Positions 5,975-13,454 of a stretch of DNA of 14,957 bases are shown one piece after another. The position numbers and the translations under genes were made by a program. Under the pieces are notes generated by a model. The model saw only the letters and a list, made by a program, of their open reading frames with translations, searched no databases and had not been told where the DNA came from. Origin of the DNA: Oscillospiraceae bacterium. Lineage in GTDB: Bacteria; Bacillota; Clostridia; Oscillospirales; Ruminococcaceae. How positions within the stretch are numbered: the first letter of the stretch is position 1; every line of letters starts with the position of its first letter. The DNA lies in the NCBI GenBank assembly GCA_018110855.1, contig JAGBFZ010000184.1, positions 1 through 14,957 of the forward strand. The letters run 5' to 3'.

Positions 5975-8287
5975 TCACTTTACCGAAATGAAGTAGGTCT
6001 TTCCTGCTTCGGTTTCAAATTCATATGCGTTATTTACAAGAATTGCTTCTGTCTGCTTTCCTTCGCAGGTGACGGTTATCTCACCATCCGCTCTGAGTGA
6101 AAGTCTGCTGCCGTTCATGGATTTTATCACAGCGCCTGTTATCCTGCCATTTGACCATTCAAAGCCTGCCTCAAAGCCGCCCCGAGCTTTTATTCCCCTC
6201 ATGCTGCCGCTTTTCCATTCGGGGGGAAGGGCGGGAAGGAGAGTTATATATGCAGCGTCCGATACCCCGTCATATCTGCTCTGTATCAGCGCTTCCGCAA
6301 TGCCTGCGCCGCCGCCGAAATTGCCGTCTATCTGGAAGGGTGGATGCATATCGAACATATTTATGCTTGTGGAATGGGAAAGGAGCGCCTGCACATTTTC
6401 TCCAACCTTTTCGCCGTCCAGGAGCCTTGCCCACATATTGATTATCCATGCTCTCGACCAGCCTGTATGTCCGCCGCCATGGGAAAGTCTCCTCTCCAGC
6501 GTTGCTCTTGCTGCCTGTGCGAGCTCGGGTGTTTTTGACGGGTTTATTATATCTGCAGGATAGAGGGCATATAGCTGAGAGATATGGCGGTGTCCCGGCT
6601 CAACCTCGTCATAATCCTCCGCCCATTCCATGATCTGACCGTATTTGCCGATCTCGGGCTTGGGGAGACGGTCTCTCATGCTGCGGAGCTTTTGGGCAAA
6701 TGCATGGTTCTCGTCAAGTATCTCCGAGGCGTTTATTACGGCGGTAAAGAGGGTGAAAAGTATCTGGCTGTCCATGGAAGGTCCCTTGCAGAGGGTGCCT
6801 GTTCTTCCGTTCTTTGCATAATAGGTATTCTCGGGGGAGACGGAGGGATTTGTTACAAGTCTGCCCTTTTCGTCCTCGGTAAGGTAATCTGCGAAAAATT
6901 CCGCAGACTCGCAGAGGGTATCGAATTTCTCCGCAAGGAAGGTCTTATCTCCCGTGAAAAGGTAATGCTCCCAGATATGAGTGCATAGCCATGCCATACC
7001 CATAGGCCAGAGAGTGCCCGGAAGCCATTTGTCCTGTGGTGCTGTGTCGCCCCAGATATCGGTGTTGTGATGGCAGACCGTTCCGCCGCAGTTATACATT
7101 GTTCTTGCGGTTACTCTGCCGTTTTCTCTCATTCGCTCGATATGGTCAAAGAGGGGGGTATGACATTCGCTGAGATTTTGTATCTCGGCTCCCCAGTAAT
7201 TCATTTCCGTATTGATATTGACGGTGTATTTGCCGCCCCATGCGGGCCACATATCCTTATTCCAGATGCCTTGCAGATTCAAGGGGAGCGTTCCCTCTCT
7301 TGAGCCTGATATCATCAGATAGCGGGAGAAATTGAAATACATAGCAACAAGCTCGTTATCGCTGACATTCTCCTCCTTTACGGCTTTAAGACGTTCATCG
7401 GTGGGGAGAGCGGAATTTACGCCGTTCTCGTTATTAAGCTCAAGGGCGCAGCGGTCATAGAGCTTGGTATAATCGGCAATATGGCGCTCGATCAGTTTTT
7501 CCGAGGTCAATCGTGCTGCTTTCTTTGCCTGAGAAATGCATAGCTTTTCATGGTCTCCCGTGCGCCATGAGGTCTGTGCGGCGATTATCAGCATTGCTTC
7601 ATCGGCGTTTTTGCAGACAAGGCGGTTTGCGTCTGTGCCGCACTCCCCTCCCTTTGCTGTGACGGTTATGGCGCAGGAATAGGGTATGCCGTCGGAAACG
7701 GTAAAAAGAATGGTCTTATTGTCATATGCTTCGTTTTTATCGTAATTGTCATCTCTGCCGTCGATAGCTGCGGTAAAGGATATGCTGCCCTTTTTATCGG
7801 CAGTGAAGCGGACAATTATGCATTCATCGGGACAAGAAGCAAATATTTCTCTGGTGAAGGTCACTCCCTCCGACTTGAAGCTCACCCATGAAATGGCTTT
7901 GTCAAGGGAAAGTCCTCGGGTAAAGTCGCTGTATTCGGGGGCTGACTGCCATATATGCAGATCTCCCAAGGGCTGATAGTGGCGCTGGTTTTCGTTGGTG
8001 CCGTAAAAGGCATCTGAGCAAAGCTGCTCCGCTTCGGCGGTTTTTTCCTCGTTTATCAGGCGTCGCATTTTCTCAAGATTATCATATGCTTTGGGATTGT
8101 TTCGGTTACGGAAATTACCTGACCAGACAGAATCCTCATTGAGCTGCAAAAGCTCGTTTGAAGGGCCTCCGAATATCATTGCTCCCATTCGTCCGTTTCC
8201 TACGGGGAGTGCCTCGTCCCAATTTGCGGCGGGTCGGGTATACCAAAGCTCTGATGAGGGTTTTATTTCATTAACATTATAGCTCAT
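5975..8287 (-). CDS. GH95 family alpha-L-fucosidase or alpha-L-galactosidase, cytoplasmic
   Basis: A 770-residue inverting glycosidase that removes terminal alpha-L-fucose or alpha-L-galactose from oligosaccharides. The N-terminal beta domain opens with LWYTRPAANWDEALPVGNGR, a hallmark of the family. In the (alpha/alpha)6 barrel, VNINTEMNYW gives the N357/N359 pair, SPEN gives the general acid E486, and QIDGNFGG gives D654; these match N421, N423, E566 and D766 of Bifidobacterium AfcA. There is no signal peptide, so it acts on imported oligosaccharides, fitting the two permease genes upstream. I start it at ATG 8287 because GGAGG at 8296-8300 is 8 nt away; the in-frame ATG at 8302 has only a weak AAAGAGA upstream. 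T355, two residues before N357, may point to L-galactose rather than L-fucose specificity. Confidence 0.93.
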   Translation of the reverse strand: MSYNVNEIKPSSELWYTRPAANWDEALPVGNGRMGAMIFGGPSNELLQLNEDSVWSGNFRNRNNPKAYDNLEKMRRLINEEKTAEAEQLCSDAFYGTNENQRHYQPLGDLHIWQSAPEYSDFTRGLSLDKAISWVSFKSEGVTFTREIFASCPDECIIVRFTADKKGSISFTAAIDGRDDNYDKNEAYDNKTILFTVSDGIPYSCAITVTAKGGECGTDANRLVCKNADEAMLIIAAQTSWRTGDHEKLCISQAKKAARLTSEKLIERHIADYTKLYDRCALELNNENGVNSALPTDERLKAVKEENVSDNELVAMYFNFSRYLMISGSREGTLPLNLQGIWNKDMWPAWGGKYTVNINTEMNYWGAEIQNLSECHTPLFDHIERMRENGRVTARTMYNCGGTVCHHNTDIWGDTAPQDKWLPGTLWPMGMAWLCTHIWEHYLFTGDKTFLAEKFDTLCESAEFFADYLTEDEKGRLVTNPSVSPENTYYAKNGRTGTLCKGPSMDSQILFTLFTAVINASEILDENHAFAQKLRSMRDRLPKPEIGKYGQIMEWAEDYDEVEPGHRHISQLYALYPADIINPSKTPELAQAARATLERRLSHGGGHTGWSRAWIINMWARLLDGEKVGENVQALLSHSTSINMFDMHPPFQIDGNFGGGAGIAEALIQSRYDGVSDAAYITLLPALPPEWKSGSMRGIKARGGFEAGFEWSNGRITGAVIKSMNGSRLSLRADGEITVTCEGKQTEAILVNNAYEFETEAGKTYFISVK

Positions 8288-8295
8288 TTTATTAT

Positions 8296-8300
8296 CCTCC
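8296..8300 (-). promoter_or_regulatory. Ribosome-binding site that sets the GH95 start
   Basis: GGAGG on the minus strand, 8 nt before ATG 8287. It lies inside the five extra codons that a start at 8302 would add, so the shorter protein is favoured. Confidence 0.75.
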
Positions 8301-8310
8301 ATTATCTCTT

Positions 8311-8373
8311 TGAATAAAAAGGAACTGCCGGTTTAATCGCATAATTTTTCTGAATTAAACGGTCAAATCGGCA
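8311..8373 (-). terminator. Weak terminator- or attenuator-like hairpin before GH95
   Basis: Read on the minus strand, TGCCG, an 8-nt bulge and GTTTAAT pair with ATTAAAC and CGGCA across a 16-nt loop (8326-8373). A TTTTT run follows at 8316-8320. The stem is bulged and AT-rich, so it would end transcription inefficiently. It could lower GH95 expression relative to the permeases, or be a chance structure. Confidence 0.3.
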
Positions 8374-8398
8374 CTTCTTAATTATTCACTTTTATTTT

Positions 8399-8469
8399 TA
8401 TCCTGTGCGGCTTTAATACTAATCTCCATTATAATTATGGAGATCAGTATTACATTCCGCCGCAGGATA
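8399..8469 (-). repeat. 71-nt imperfect palindrome forming a long hairpin between permease and GH95
   Basis: The inner stem has 16-bp arms (8414-8429 and 8437-8452) and a 7-nt loop. Its single departure from perfect pairing is G·U in minus-strand RNA but A·C in plus-strand RNA. An outer stem adds CGGC/GCCG (8408-8411 with 8459-8462) and TATCCTG/CAGGATA (8399-8405 with 8463-8469). No T-run follows on either strand, so it is not an ordinary terminator. It lies 37 nt past the stop of the MalG-like permease and 112 nt before GH95. An RNA stabiliser or processing site on the polycistronic message would fit. Confidence 0.65.
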
Positions 8470-8505
8470 TCCGAAGCAAATTATTCGCCGTTTTGATTCG
8501 GGCAA

Positions 8506-9591
8506 TTACATACCTGTGAGACCCGAGCGGGCAATTCCCTCGGTGAAATTCTTCTGAAGGAAGATGTACATTACCAGAATAGGCGTGATGGAAAGCAGAC
8601 AGCCCGATTCCATCCATACGATCAGCTCTCTTGCGTTTACCTTTACGGTACCGTTGTTGAAAAGCACTCGGGTCAGGGACGCATTGAGGTTTTTGAGCTG
8701 GAGCGCAATGGTGCTGTTGTTGGTGAAGAACGATGTGGAAATGTAGTAGTCGTTCCAGTACCATACAACGGAAAGAAGGAATACTGTAAGGAATGTGGAG
8801 CCTGCGTTGGGGATCATTACCTTAATGAAGGTGCCGAGGGGTGAGCAGCCGTCCAGATATGCGGCATCCTCAAGCTCCTTGGGAAGTCCGCGGAAGGACT
8901 GACGGAACAGGAAGATGAAAAGTCCTGCACGAAGTCCGTTTGCCATTATGGCGGGCATATACATGGTCAGGGCGTTGTCGATGAGGTTGATGTATTCGCC
9001 TGTGATCATATGCCAGATCCCGAAGGGATTGAAGTAGCGGAAGAACATATACTGGGGGATAAGAATGATCTGTGCGGGCATGAGTATCATAAGGATAACC
9101 ACGCCGAAGAGGATATTCTTGCCCTTGAAGTTGAATCTTCCGAAGCCGTAGCCTGTGATGGCGCAGGTAATTACCTGCACGATGGAACAGCCGATGTTGA
9201 TAAACAGGGTGTTTCCTAAGGTTTTCCAGAAGTCCATTACCCTGATTACGTCCTTGATGTTTGAAAGGGTAAAGGTTCTGGATATCCAGATGATGGTGGG
9301 GTCGTTCATCTCCGAACGGGGACGGAACGCTGCTGTGATCATGTAGATCAGAGGATAGATGATTACGAAGCAAAGTCCGAATACCAGCAGTCCTCGGCAG
9401 ATGGGCCAGAGCGTTTCAAAGGCTCTTTTCCTTTTAAGATATTTCTGCTCTGCGGGGGTGAGGGTGGCGAGACGCTTTTTGAAACGCTCCCTTTCCTCCT
9501 TGCGTGAACGCTTTACTTCCTTGGGGGGCTTTTCCGGCTTGACCTTTTTAAGGAAGTCGGAAGCGGTTGCTTTTAAAGTATTTTCTGCCAT
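8506..9591 (-). CDS. Carbohydrate ABC transporter permease, MalG-like
   Basis: A 361-residue inner-membrane subunit of a CUT1-type sugar importer. About 60 N-terminal residues are cytoplasmic and rich in Lys, Arg and Glu, longer than usual for this family. Six hydrophobic segments follow, beginning with LLVFGLCFVIIYPLIYMI. The cytoplasmic EAA loop (about 239-261), with ELEDAAYLDG and KVMIP, docks the ATPase. I start it at ATG 9591: AAGGAG at 9601-9606 is 9 nt upstream, whereas the in-frame TTG at 9600 touches that site. It starts 18 nt after the stop of the MalF-like gene, so they are one heterodimer made from one message. No ATPase is visible; in many Firmicutes one MsmK-type ATPase serves several importers. 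The substrate is not readable, though GH95 downstream suggests a fucosylated or galactosylated glycan. Confidence 0.93.
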   Translation of the reverse strand: MAENTLKATASDFLKKVKPEKPPKEVKRSRKEERERFKKRLATLTPAEQKYLKRKRAFETLWPICRGLLVFGLCFVIIYPLIYMITAAFRPRSEMNDPTIIWISRTFTLSNIKDVIRVMDFWKTLGNTLFINIGCSIVQVITCAITGYGFGRFNFKGKNILFGVVILMILMPAQIILIPQYMFFRYFNPFGIWHMITGEYINLIDNALTMYMPAIMANGLRAGLFIFLFRQSFRGLPKELEDAAYLDGCSPLGTFIKVMIPNAGSTFLTVFLLSVVWYWNDYYISTSFFTNNSTIALQLKNLNASLTRVLFNNGTVKVNARELIVWMESGCLLSITPILVMYIFLQKNFTEGIARSGLTGM

Positions 9592-9600
9592 TTTTTCCAA

Positions 9601-9606
9601 CTCCTT
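9601..9606 (-). promoter_or_regulatory. Ribosome-binding site that sets the MalG-like permease start
   Basis: AAGGAG on the minus strand, 9 nt before ATG 9591 and directly abutting the alternative TTG at 9600. Confidence 0.75.
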
Positions 9607-9609
9607 AAA

Positions 9610-10506
9610 TTAGTCATCGTAGTAAACGATCCTGTTCATTACGGCGAAGATGATTCCGACTGCCACAAGAACAATGGCGAAATAGCTCCATGCCATGGCG
9701 GCGGAATAGCCGTATTTCCAGTCATCCTGCACCGAGAGCACCTGCTCCATTACCACGTTGGTGGGGTCGGTAAAGGTGTCAATGATGGTGTAGACAAGGT
9801 TTACAAGGATCATGGGGGATACATAGGGAAGGGTTATCTTCCAGAAAAATTCCCATGAGGTAGCACCCTCAATGGCTGCTGCTTCCTTTGCGGAGGTGGG
9901 GATTCCCTGAAGTGCCGAAAGGAAGATGATTATCTGGATTCCGCATTTCCATACAAGGTTCAGGATATCCGAGGTCATGGTGGAAAGCATTTCCGTCAGC
10001 TTATCATTAAATCCGTAGATTCCCACGAACTCAAGAAGCTGGTCTACCATATCTGCGGAGAACATTGTGGAGAACTGGTCTGCGCCGGCGGTTCCGCTGG
10101 TGTCCAGATTGTTGGTGATGATCGCATAAACGGGGCCTGTTGCGATGATTACGGGAAGGAAGAATACCGCTCTTGCGAAGGTACGTCCTCTGAACTTCTG
10201 ATTGATGATGATCGCAACAAACAGGGAGAAGATGATGATGATGGGGGTCTGCCAGAGGGTATCGCCCAGCACCGACATAAGATTTTTGCGGAAGTCGGGG
10301 TCTACCATAAATGCCTTTTTATAGTTTTCAAGACCCATGGGGCTCATTACAAGCGCTCCCACATCAGGCTTTACATCATAAAACGAGTAGATAAAGGATT
10401 TGATAACGGGAATGATGAAGAACATCAGGGAGCCGATGAACCACAGGGCTATGAAGCCGTAGCCGTAAAGTCCCTTTTTCTTCTCATAGGAAAGATTTAA
10501 TTTCAT
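9610..10506 (-). CDS. Sugar ABC transporter permease, MalF/UgpA-like
   Basis: A 298-residue membrane subunit of a CUT1 sugar importer, partner of the MalG-like permease downstream. Six hydrophobic segments can be seen: about 15-40, 83-103, 111-132, 183-200, 230-245 and 273-293. Between segments 2-3 and 4 lies a polar stretch of about 45 residues (132-178). The EAA loop is SAKEAAAIEG followed by WKITLP (205-227), with the conserved glycine G214, and is the contact for the ATPase. Its ATG overlaps the stop of the DUF5696 gene in an ATGA (10503-10506), which implies translational coupling. It has no N-terminal MalF-like extra domain. It belongs to the Yip1-DUF5696-permease operon; no solute-binding protein is visible next to it. 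Confidence 0.94.
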   Translation of the reverse strand: MKLNLSYEKKKGLYGYGFIALWFIGSLMFFIIPVIKSFIYSFYDVKPDVGALVMSPMGLENYKKAFMVDPDFRKNLMSVLGDTLWQTPIIIIFSLFVAIIINQKFRGRTFARAVFFLPVIIATGPVYAIITNNLDTSGTAGADQFSTMFSADMVDQLLEFVGIYGFNDKLTEMLSTMTSDILNLVWKCGIQIIIFLSALQGIPTSAKEAAAIEGATSWEFFWKITLPYVSPMILVNLVYTIIDTFTDPTNVVMEQVLSVQDDWKYGYSAAMAWSYFAIVLVAVGIIFAVMNRIVYYDD

Positions 10507-12794
10507 TCTCCGATAACCTCCTCTCCGATATAATCGGTAAGCTTCAGGGTCTTGCCATCTGCCTTTACGGTGCGCTTTTCAAGGTTTACGACTGTGGTAT
10601 AGCCGTTATCGTAAACGGTGGTGATCTCATTTCCGTCCTCCGAAACTGTATAGGAAGCGATGGGAGAATCCGCCGCAGGAGAGAGCACCTCGTCTGCCAG
10701 CTTATAAAGTCCTGCTGCTTCATTTATCCAGTTTTCGTAGTAGCCGTAAAAGTATTTGTCAAGCTTGGTATCCTTCAGCTCGCTTGCCTCTGTTCCCACA
10801 AGGTCAAAGCCGATATTGCTTCCTGAGGCAATTGCCATGAGAGAAGCTATATCCAGATCGGCTTCGCCGTTCACTGCGGTGCAGGAGTAGGGCGTCACGC
10901 CGTGAAGCACCATCTGATAGAGGGGGATATCCATATCGAAAAGGTCGAATTTGCTGGAGCAGAGAGGAACGTTTGTGATGCAGTCGGTATAGGGAAGGAC
11001 ATAGGCTGCAGGATTATCCGAAAGAACGGAGCCTGTCTGCTTTGCGCTGCTGTATATTTCCTTGACTGTTTCCTTGGCATTCTCTCGGGAAACTGCCTTT
11101 TTGCCGTAGTCGCCGTAAATGGTATTGGCAAGGCTTCCGAAGGAGAAGTTTGTTACATTCTTCTTGTTATAGCTCTTGATAAGCTTGCCGAACGCCTTAT
11201 CATATGAGGCGGGGCTGAACAGCGAAAGGGGCTTGTAATATTTATTCTCGATGCCGTGTGCAAGATCAAAAACGGGGATCTTGGAATATGCATTCGATAC
11301 TCTGATGGAGGTGTTAGTCATGCTCCAGTAGCCGTTGCCTGTTTTGAACTGCTGATTATCGATAACAGGGAAGATCTGAATATTGTTTGCTGATGCATAT
11401 TCTGTCAGCTTGTTAAATTCCTTCTTTCCGCCCAGCTTTGATGAGGGATTGTAGGAATCGGCGATCTTTTCTCCGATATTATCGTTGTTGTAGTTGTTGT
11501 AGGCAACTACCATATCGTCCACGCCCATGCCGTTCAGGGTCTCAAGTATTTTCTTTGCGTCGGCAAAGGTGGTCACAGGCTCCTTTACTGTTACGGGGAG
11601 ACCTGCAATGGACTTCTTCTTCAGAGTTGCGCCGTAGATGTCAAGATAAAGGGAATTATTGCCCTCAAGGTTCTTATCCTCAACGCCCTTATCATTTACA
11701 AGATAATCTCTGAAGCGGTCTGCCACATCGGTATAGTCCACCTCGCTCTGATCCTTGTTTGATACGGGATAGTAGCGAAGCTCGATCTCGGGAATAAGTA
11801 TTCCTCTCTTCTCAAATACCTTTAAGGGGCTGGATTCGCCGCCCATCAGGTACTCGTCCTGAGTTCTCAGCTCAAAATCAAAGTAAGTGGAGTTATAGTC
11901 TGTGTTATTCTGATTGGCAACATAGGTATTGACAGACGCGCAGGTGTCGCCCTTGTCGGCTACTACCATCATGGCGCTGTTTCCCTTAACAATGCCGTAC
12001 ATGGGAAGGCTTACCTTCTGAGTAGTTGCCTGCTTCTGGGTCTTTACGGCGGTGATATCCCTGCCGTATACCTTTCCCGTATAGGTTTTGAGACCTGTTT
12101 TGCCGTTGTTGAAGTTGATTATTGCACCGCTGCCGTCGGGTACTACAAAATATCCCTCTTCATCCATTCCTGCCGCACCGAAGGTGGTCATAAAGGCAAG
12201 ATCTGTGGTAAGCTTTCCGCTGACGCTGGAAGAATTATCCTCGGTTATTGCGGAGGTATCCACATACAGCTTCATATAGTCGCTTTCGAGAGAGATGGTA
12301 ACGGGAACGGTTATGCCGGGTTCAGAGAAGGTATAGGTTATCTCGATATTCTTGCCCGACTTTTTCATCTTGGTCTTGCCCTTGCCCTTGCTGTTGAGGA
12401 TCGTTGTTGCACGGTCTGCAGGGGATCCGTAGATAAGGGTCATTCCCGAGGCAAGCTCGTCCTTCTGACCCTTTTTAGCGTTTGAGGTCTGGAGATCAAC
12501 GGGGTTTGACCACCATTTCTCTCCTGTATATTTATCCTCGAGCATTATGGTATTCTCTTTTGTATTCATATAGAGTGCAAGGCGATCGTTTGAATCCACC
12601 TGTTCCATAAGCTCAAAGGCTTCCGCTTCTGTTCTGGGGGCTTCCTCCTCTTCCTCCTCTTCGGCAGCAGCTTCCTCTGCAGCGGCACTTTCCTCCTCGG
12701 GGGCGTCCTCACAGAATACGCTTGCGGCTCCTGTTGTCAGGAGCATTGAGAAGCAGAGCAGAAACGCAAGAGATTTTTTTAGCTTTAAATGCAT
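10503..12794 (-). CDS. Secreted DUF5696-domain protein, possibly glycosidase-like
   Basis: A 763-residue exported protein. LKLKKSLAFLLCFSMLLTTGAA is a Sec signal peptide; SVFC is a poor lipobox, so it is probably cleaved by signal peptidase I. An acidic low-complexity segment follows (about 30-52, a run of seven Glu). I recognise DUF5696 from the EGYFVVPDGSGAIINF block (213-228) and the IPLYQMVLHG block (623-632). The N-terminal half is strand-rich. From about 383 onward the pattern (SLYLDIYGA, KKILETLNGMGVDDMVVAY, FNKLTEYASANNIQIFPVID) resembles a TIM barrel, so a glycoside hydrolase is possible but unproven. It sits between the Yip1 gene and the permeases and overlaps the latter by 4 nt. 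The start is uncertain: ATG 12794 follows GGTGA by 5 nt, while GTG 12803 or 12806 lies nearer AAGGA. Confidence 0.83.
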   Translation of the reverse strand: MHLKLKKSLAFLLCFSMLLTTGAASVFCEDAPEEESAAAEEAAAEEEEEEEAPRTEAEAFELMEQVDSNDRLALYMNTKENTIMLEDKYTGEKWWSNPVDLQTSNAKKGQKDELASGMTLIYGSPADRATTILNSKGKGKTKMKKSGKNIEITYTFSEPGITVPVTISLESDYMKLYVDTSAITEDNSSSVSGKLTTDLAFMTTFGAAGMDEEGYFVVPDGSGAIINFNNGKTGLKTYTGKVYGRDITAVKTQKQATTQKVSLPMYGIVKGNSAMMVVADKGDTCASVNTYVANQNNTDYNSTYFDFELRTQDEYLMGGESSPLKVFEKRGILIPEIELRYYPVSNKDQSEVDYTDVADRFRDYLVNDKGVEDKNLEGNNSLYLDIYGATLKKKSIAGLPVTVKEPVTTFADAKKILETLNGMGVDDMVVAYNNYNNDNIGEKIADSYNPSSKLGGKKEFNKLTEYASANNIQIFPVIDNQQFKTGNGYWSMTNTSIRVSNAYSKIPVFDLAHGIENKYYKPLSLFSPASYDKAFGKLIKSYNKKNVTNFSFGSLANTIYGDYGKKAVSRENAKETVKEIYSSAKQTGSVLSDNPAAYVLPYTDCITNVPLCSSKFDLFDMDIPLYQMVLHGVTPYSCTAVNGEADLDIASLMAIASGSNIGFDLVGTEASELKDTKLDKYFYGYYENWINEAAGLYKLADEVLSPAADSPIASYTVSEDGNEITTVYDNGYTTVVNLEKRTVKADGKTLKLTDYIGEEVIGE

Positions 12795-12821
12795 TGTTTT
12801 CACCACTTTTCCTTATGAATT

Positions 12822-13451
12822 TTATACTCTCAGTCTGTAGGAAAGCTCAGTATAGATCGTAAAGACGAAGATTATTACCTGCTGGAAAAGGGTAAGCAGA
12901 AGCACCAGCAGGAATATTACCAGCACCATTGCCACCAGCGTAAGCAGGATAAGTATCAGAGTCTTTCCGAAGGAGAACTGATGCACCGCTTTCATTGCGG
13001 ATATAAACAGTACAACAGTCCACGCTGTTCCGATTATCTCAAAGGACTGAATAAAGATGTACTCGTCCCTGATGAGAAAATGGGACAGGACCGTTCCTAT
13101 CAGATAGCCTGCTATGTATGGCACCAGCGAATATGCCGTGACTATGAAAATATTTTTCATGGAGCCTTCGCCGTCGAACAGGGTACACATCGCCCAGTTG
13201 CATACCACATAGAGCAGGAAAATTCCGAAGCTCTGGAAAATATAAGGAACTATGTTGAAAATCTTATCGTAATCCGAATAATACTGGAAGCCGTACATTC
13301 TGCTGTACGCCAGTGCCTGGATAAACAACAGGCAGACGATGCCGAATGCGATCTTCATGGAGCCTGCTTTTTTCCATCTGAGGTCCTCAAAGCCCTCAAA
13401 GGGGTGCATAATAACGTGCTTGACAAACTGTCCCTGTGTGAGATCCAACAT
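12822..13451 (-). CDS. Yip1-family integral membrane protein
   Basis: A 209-residue membrane protein with about five hydrophobic segments (33-53, 68-91, 100-124, 135-155, 163-195). HPFEGFEDLRWKK at the N-terminus and NWAMCTLFDGEG then IVTAYSLVPYI are typical of bacterial Yip1-domain proteins, whose role is not defined. It begins 3 nt after the stop of the NHL/TPR gene, with GGAGAGGT inside the end of that gene as the likely ribosome site, and lies 27 nt before the chosen DUF5696 start. It is therefore the second visible gene of the operon. It is not itself an ABC subunit: there is no EAA loop. A scaffold or assembly role for the neighbouring exported proteins is a guess. Confidence 0.85.
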   Translation of the reverse strand: MLDLTQGQFVKHVIMHPFEGFEDLRWKKAGSMKIAFGIVCLLFIQALAYSRMYGFQYYSDYDKIFNIVPYIFQSFGIFLLYVVCNWAMCTLFDGEGSMKNIFIVTAYSLVPYIAGYLIGTVLSHFLIRDEYIFIQSFEIIGTAWTVVLFISAMKAVHQFSFGKTLILILLTLVAMVLVIFLLVLLLTLFQQVIIFVFTIYTELSYRLRV

Positions 13452-13454
13452 ATT

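Noticed and set aside
8396..8443. A 15-codon minus-strand ORF starting in the right arm of the hairpin (MEISIKAAQDKNKSE)
   Set aside because: There is no Shine-Dalgarno site before its ATG, which would be buried in the stem; nothing supports a leader peptide.
12645..12715. GAG/GAA-rich codon run in the DUF5696 gene as a phase-variable repeat
   Set aside because: The run is imperfect and in triplets, so slippage would change only the length of the acidic linker; no frame switching is implied.
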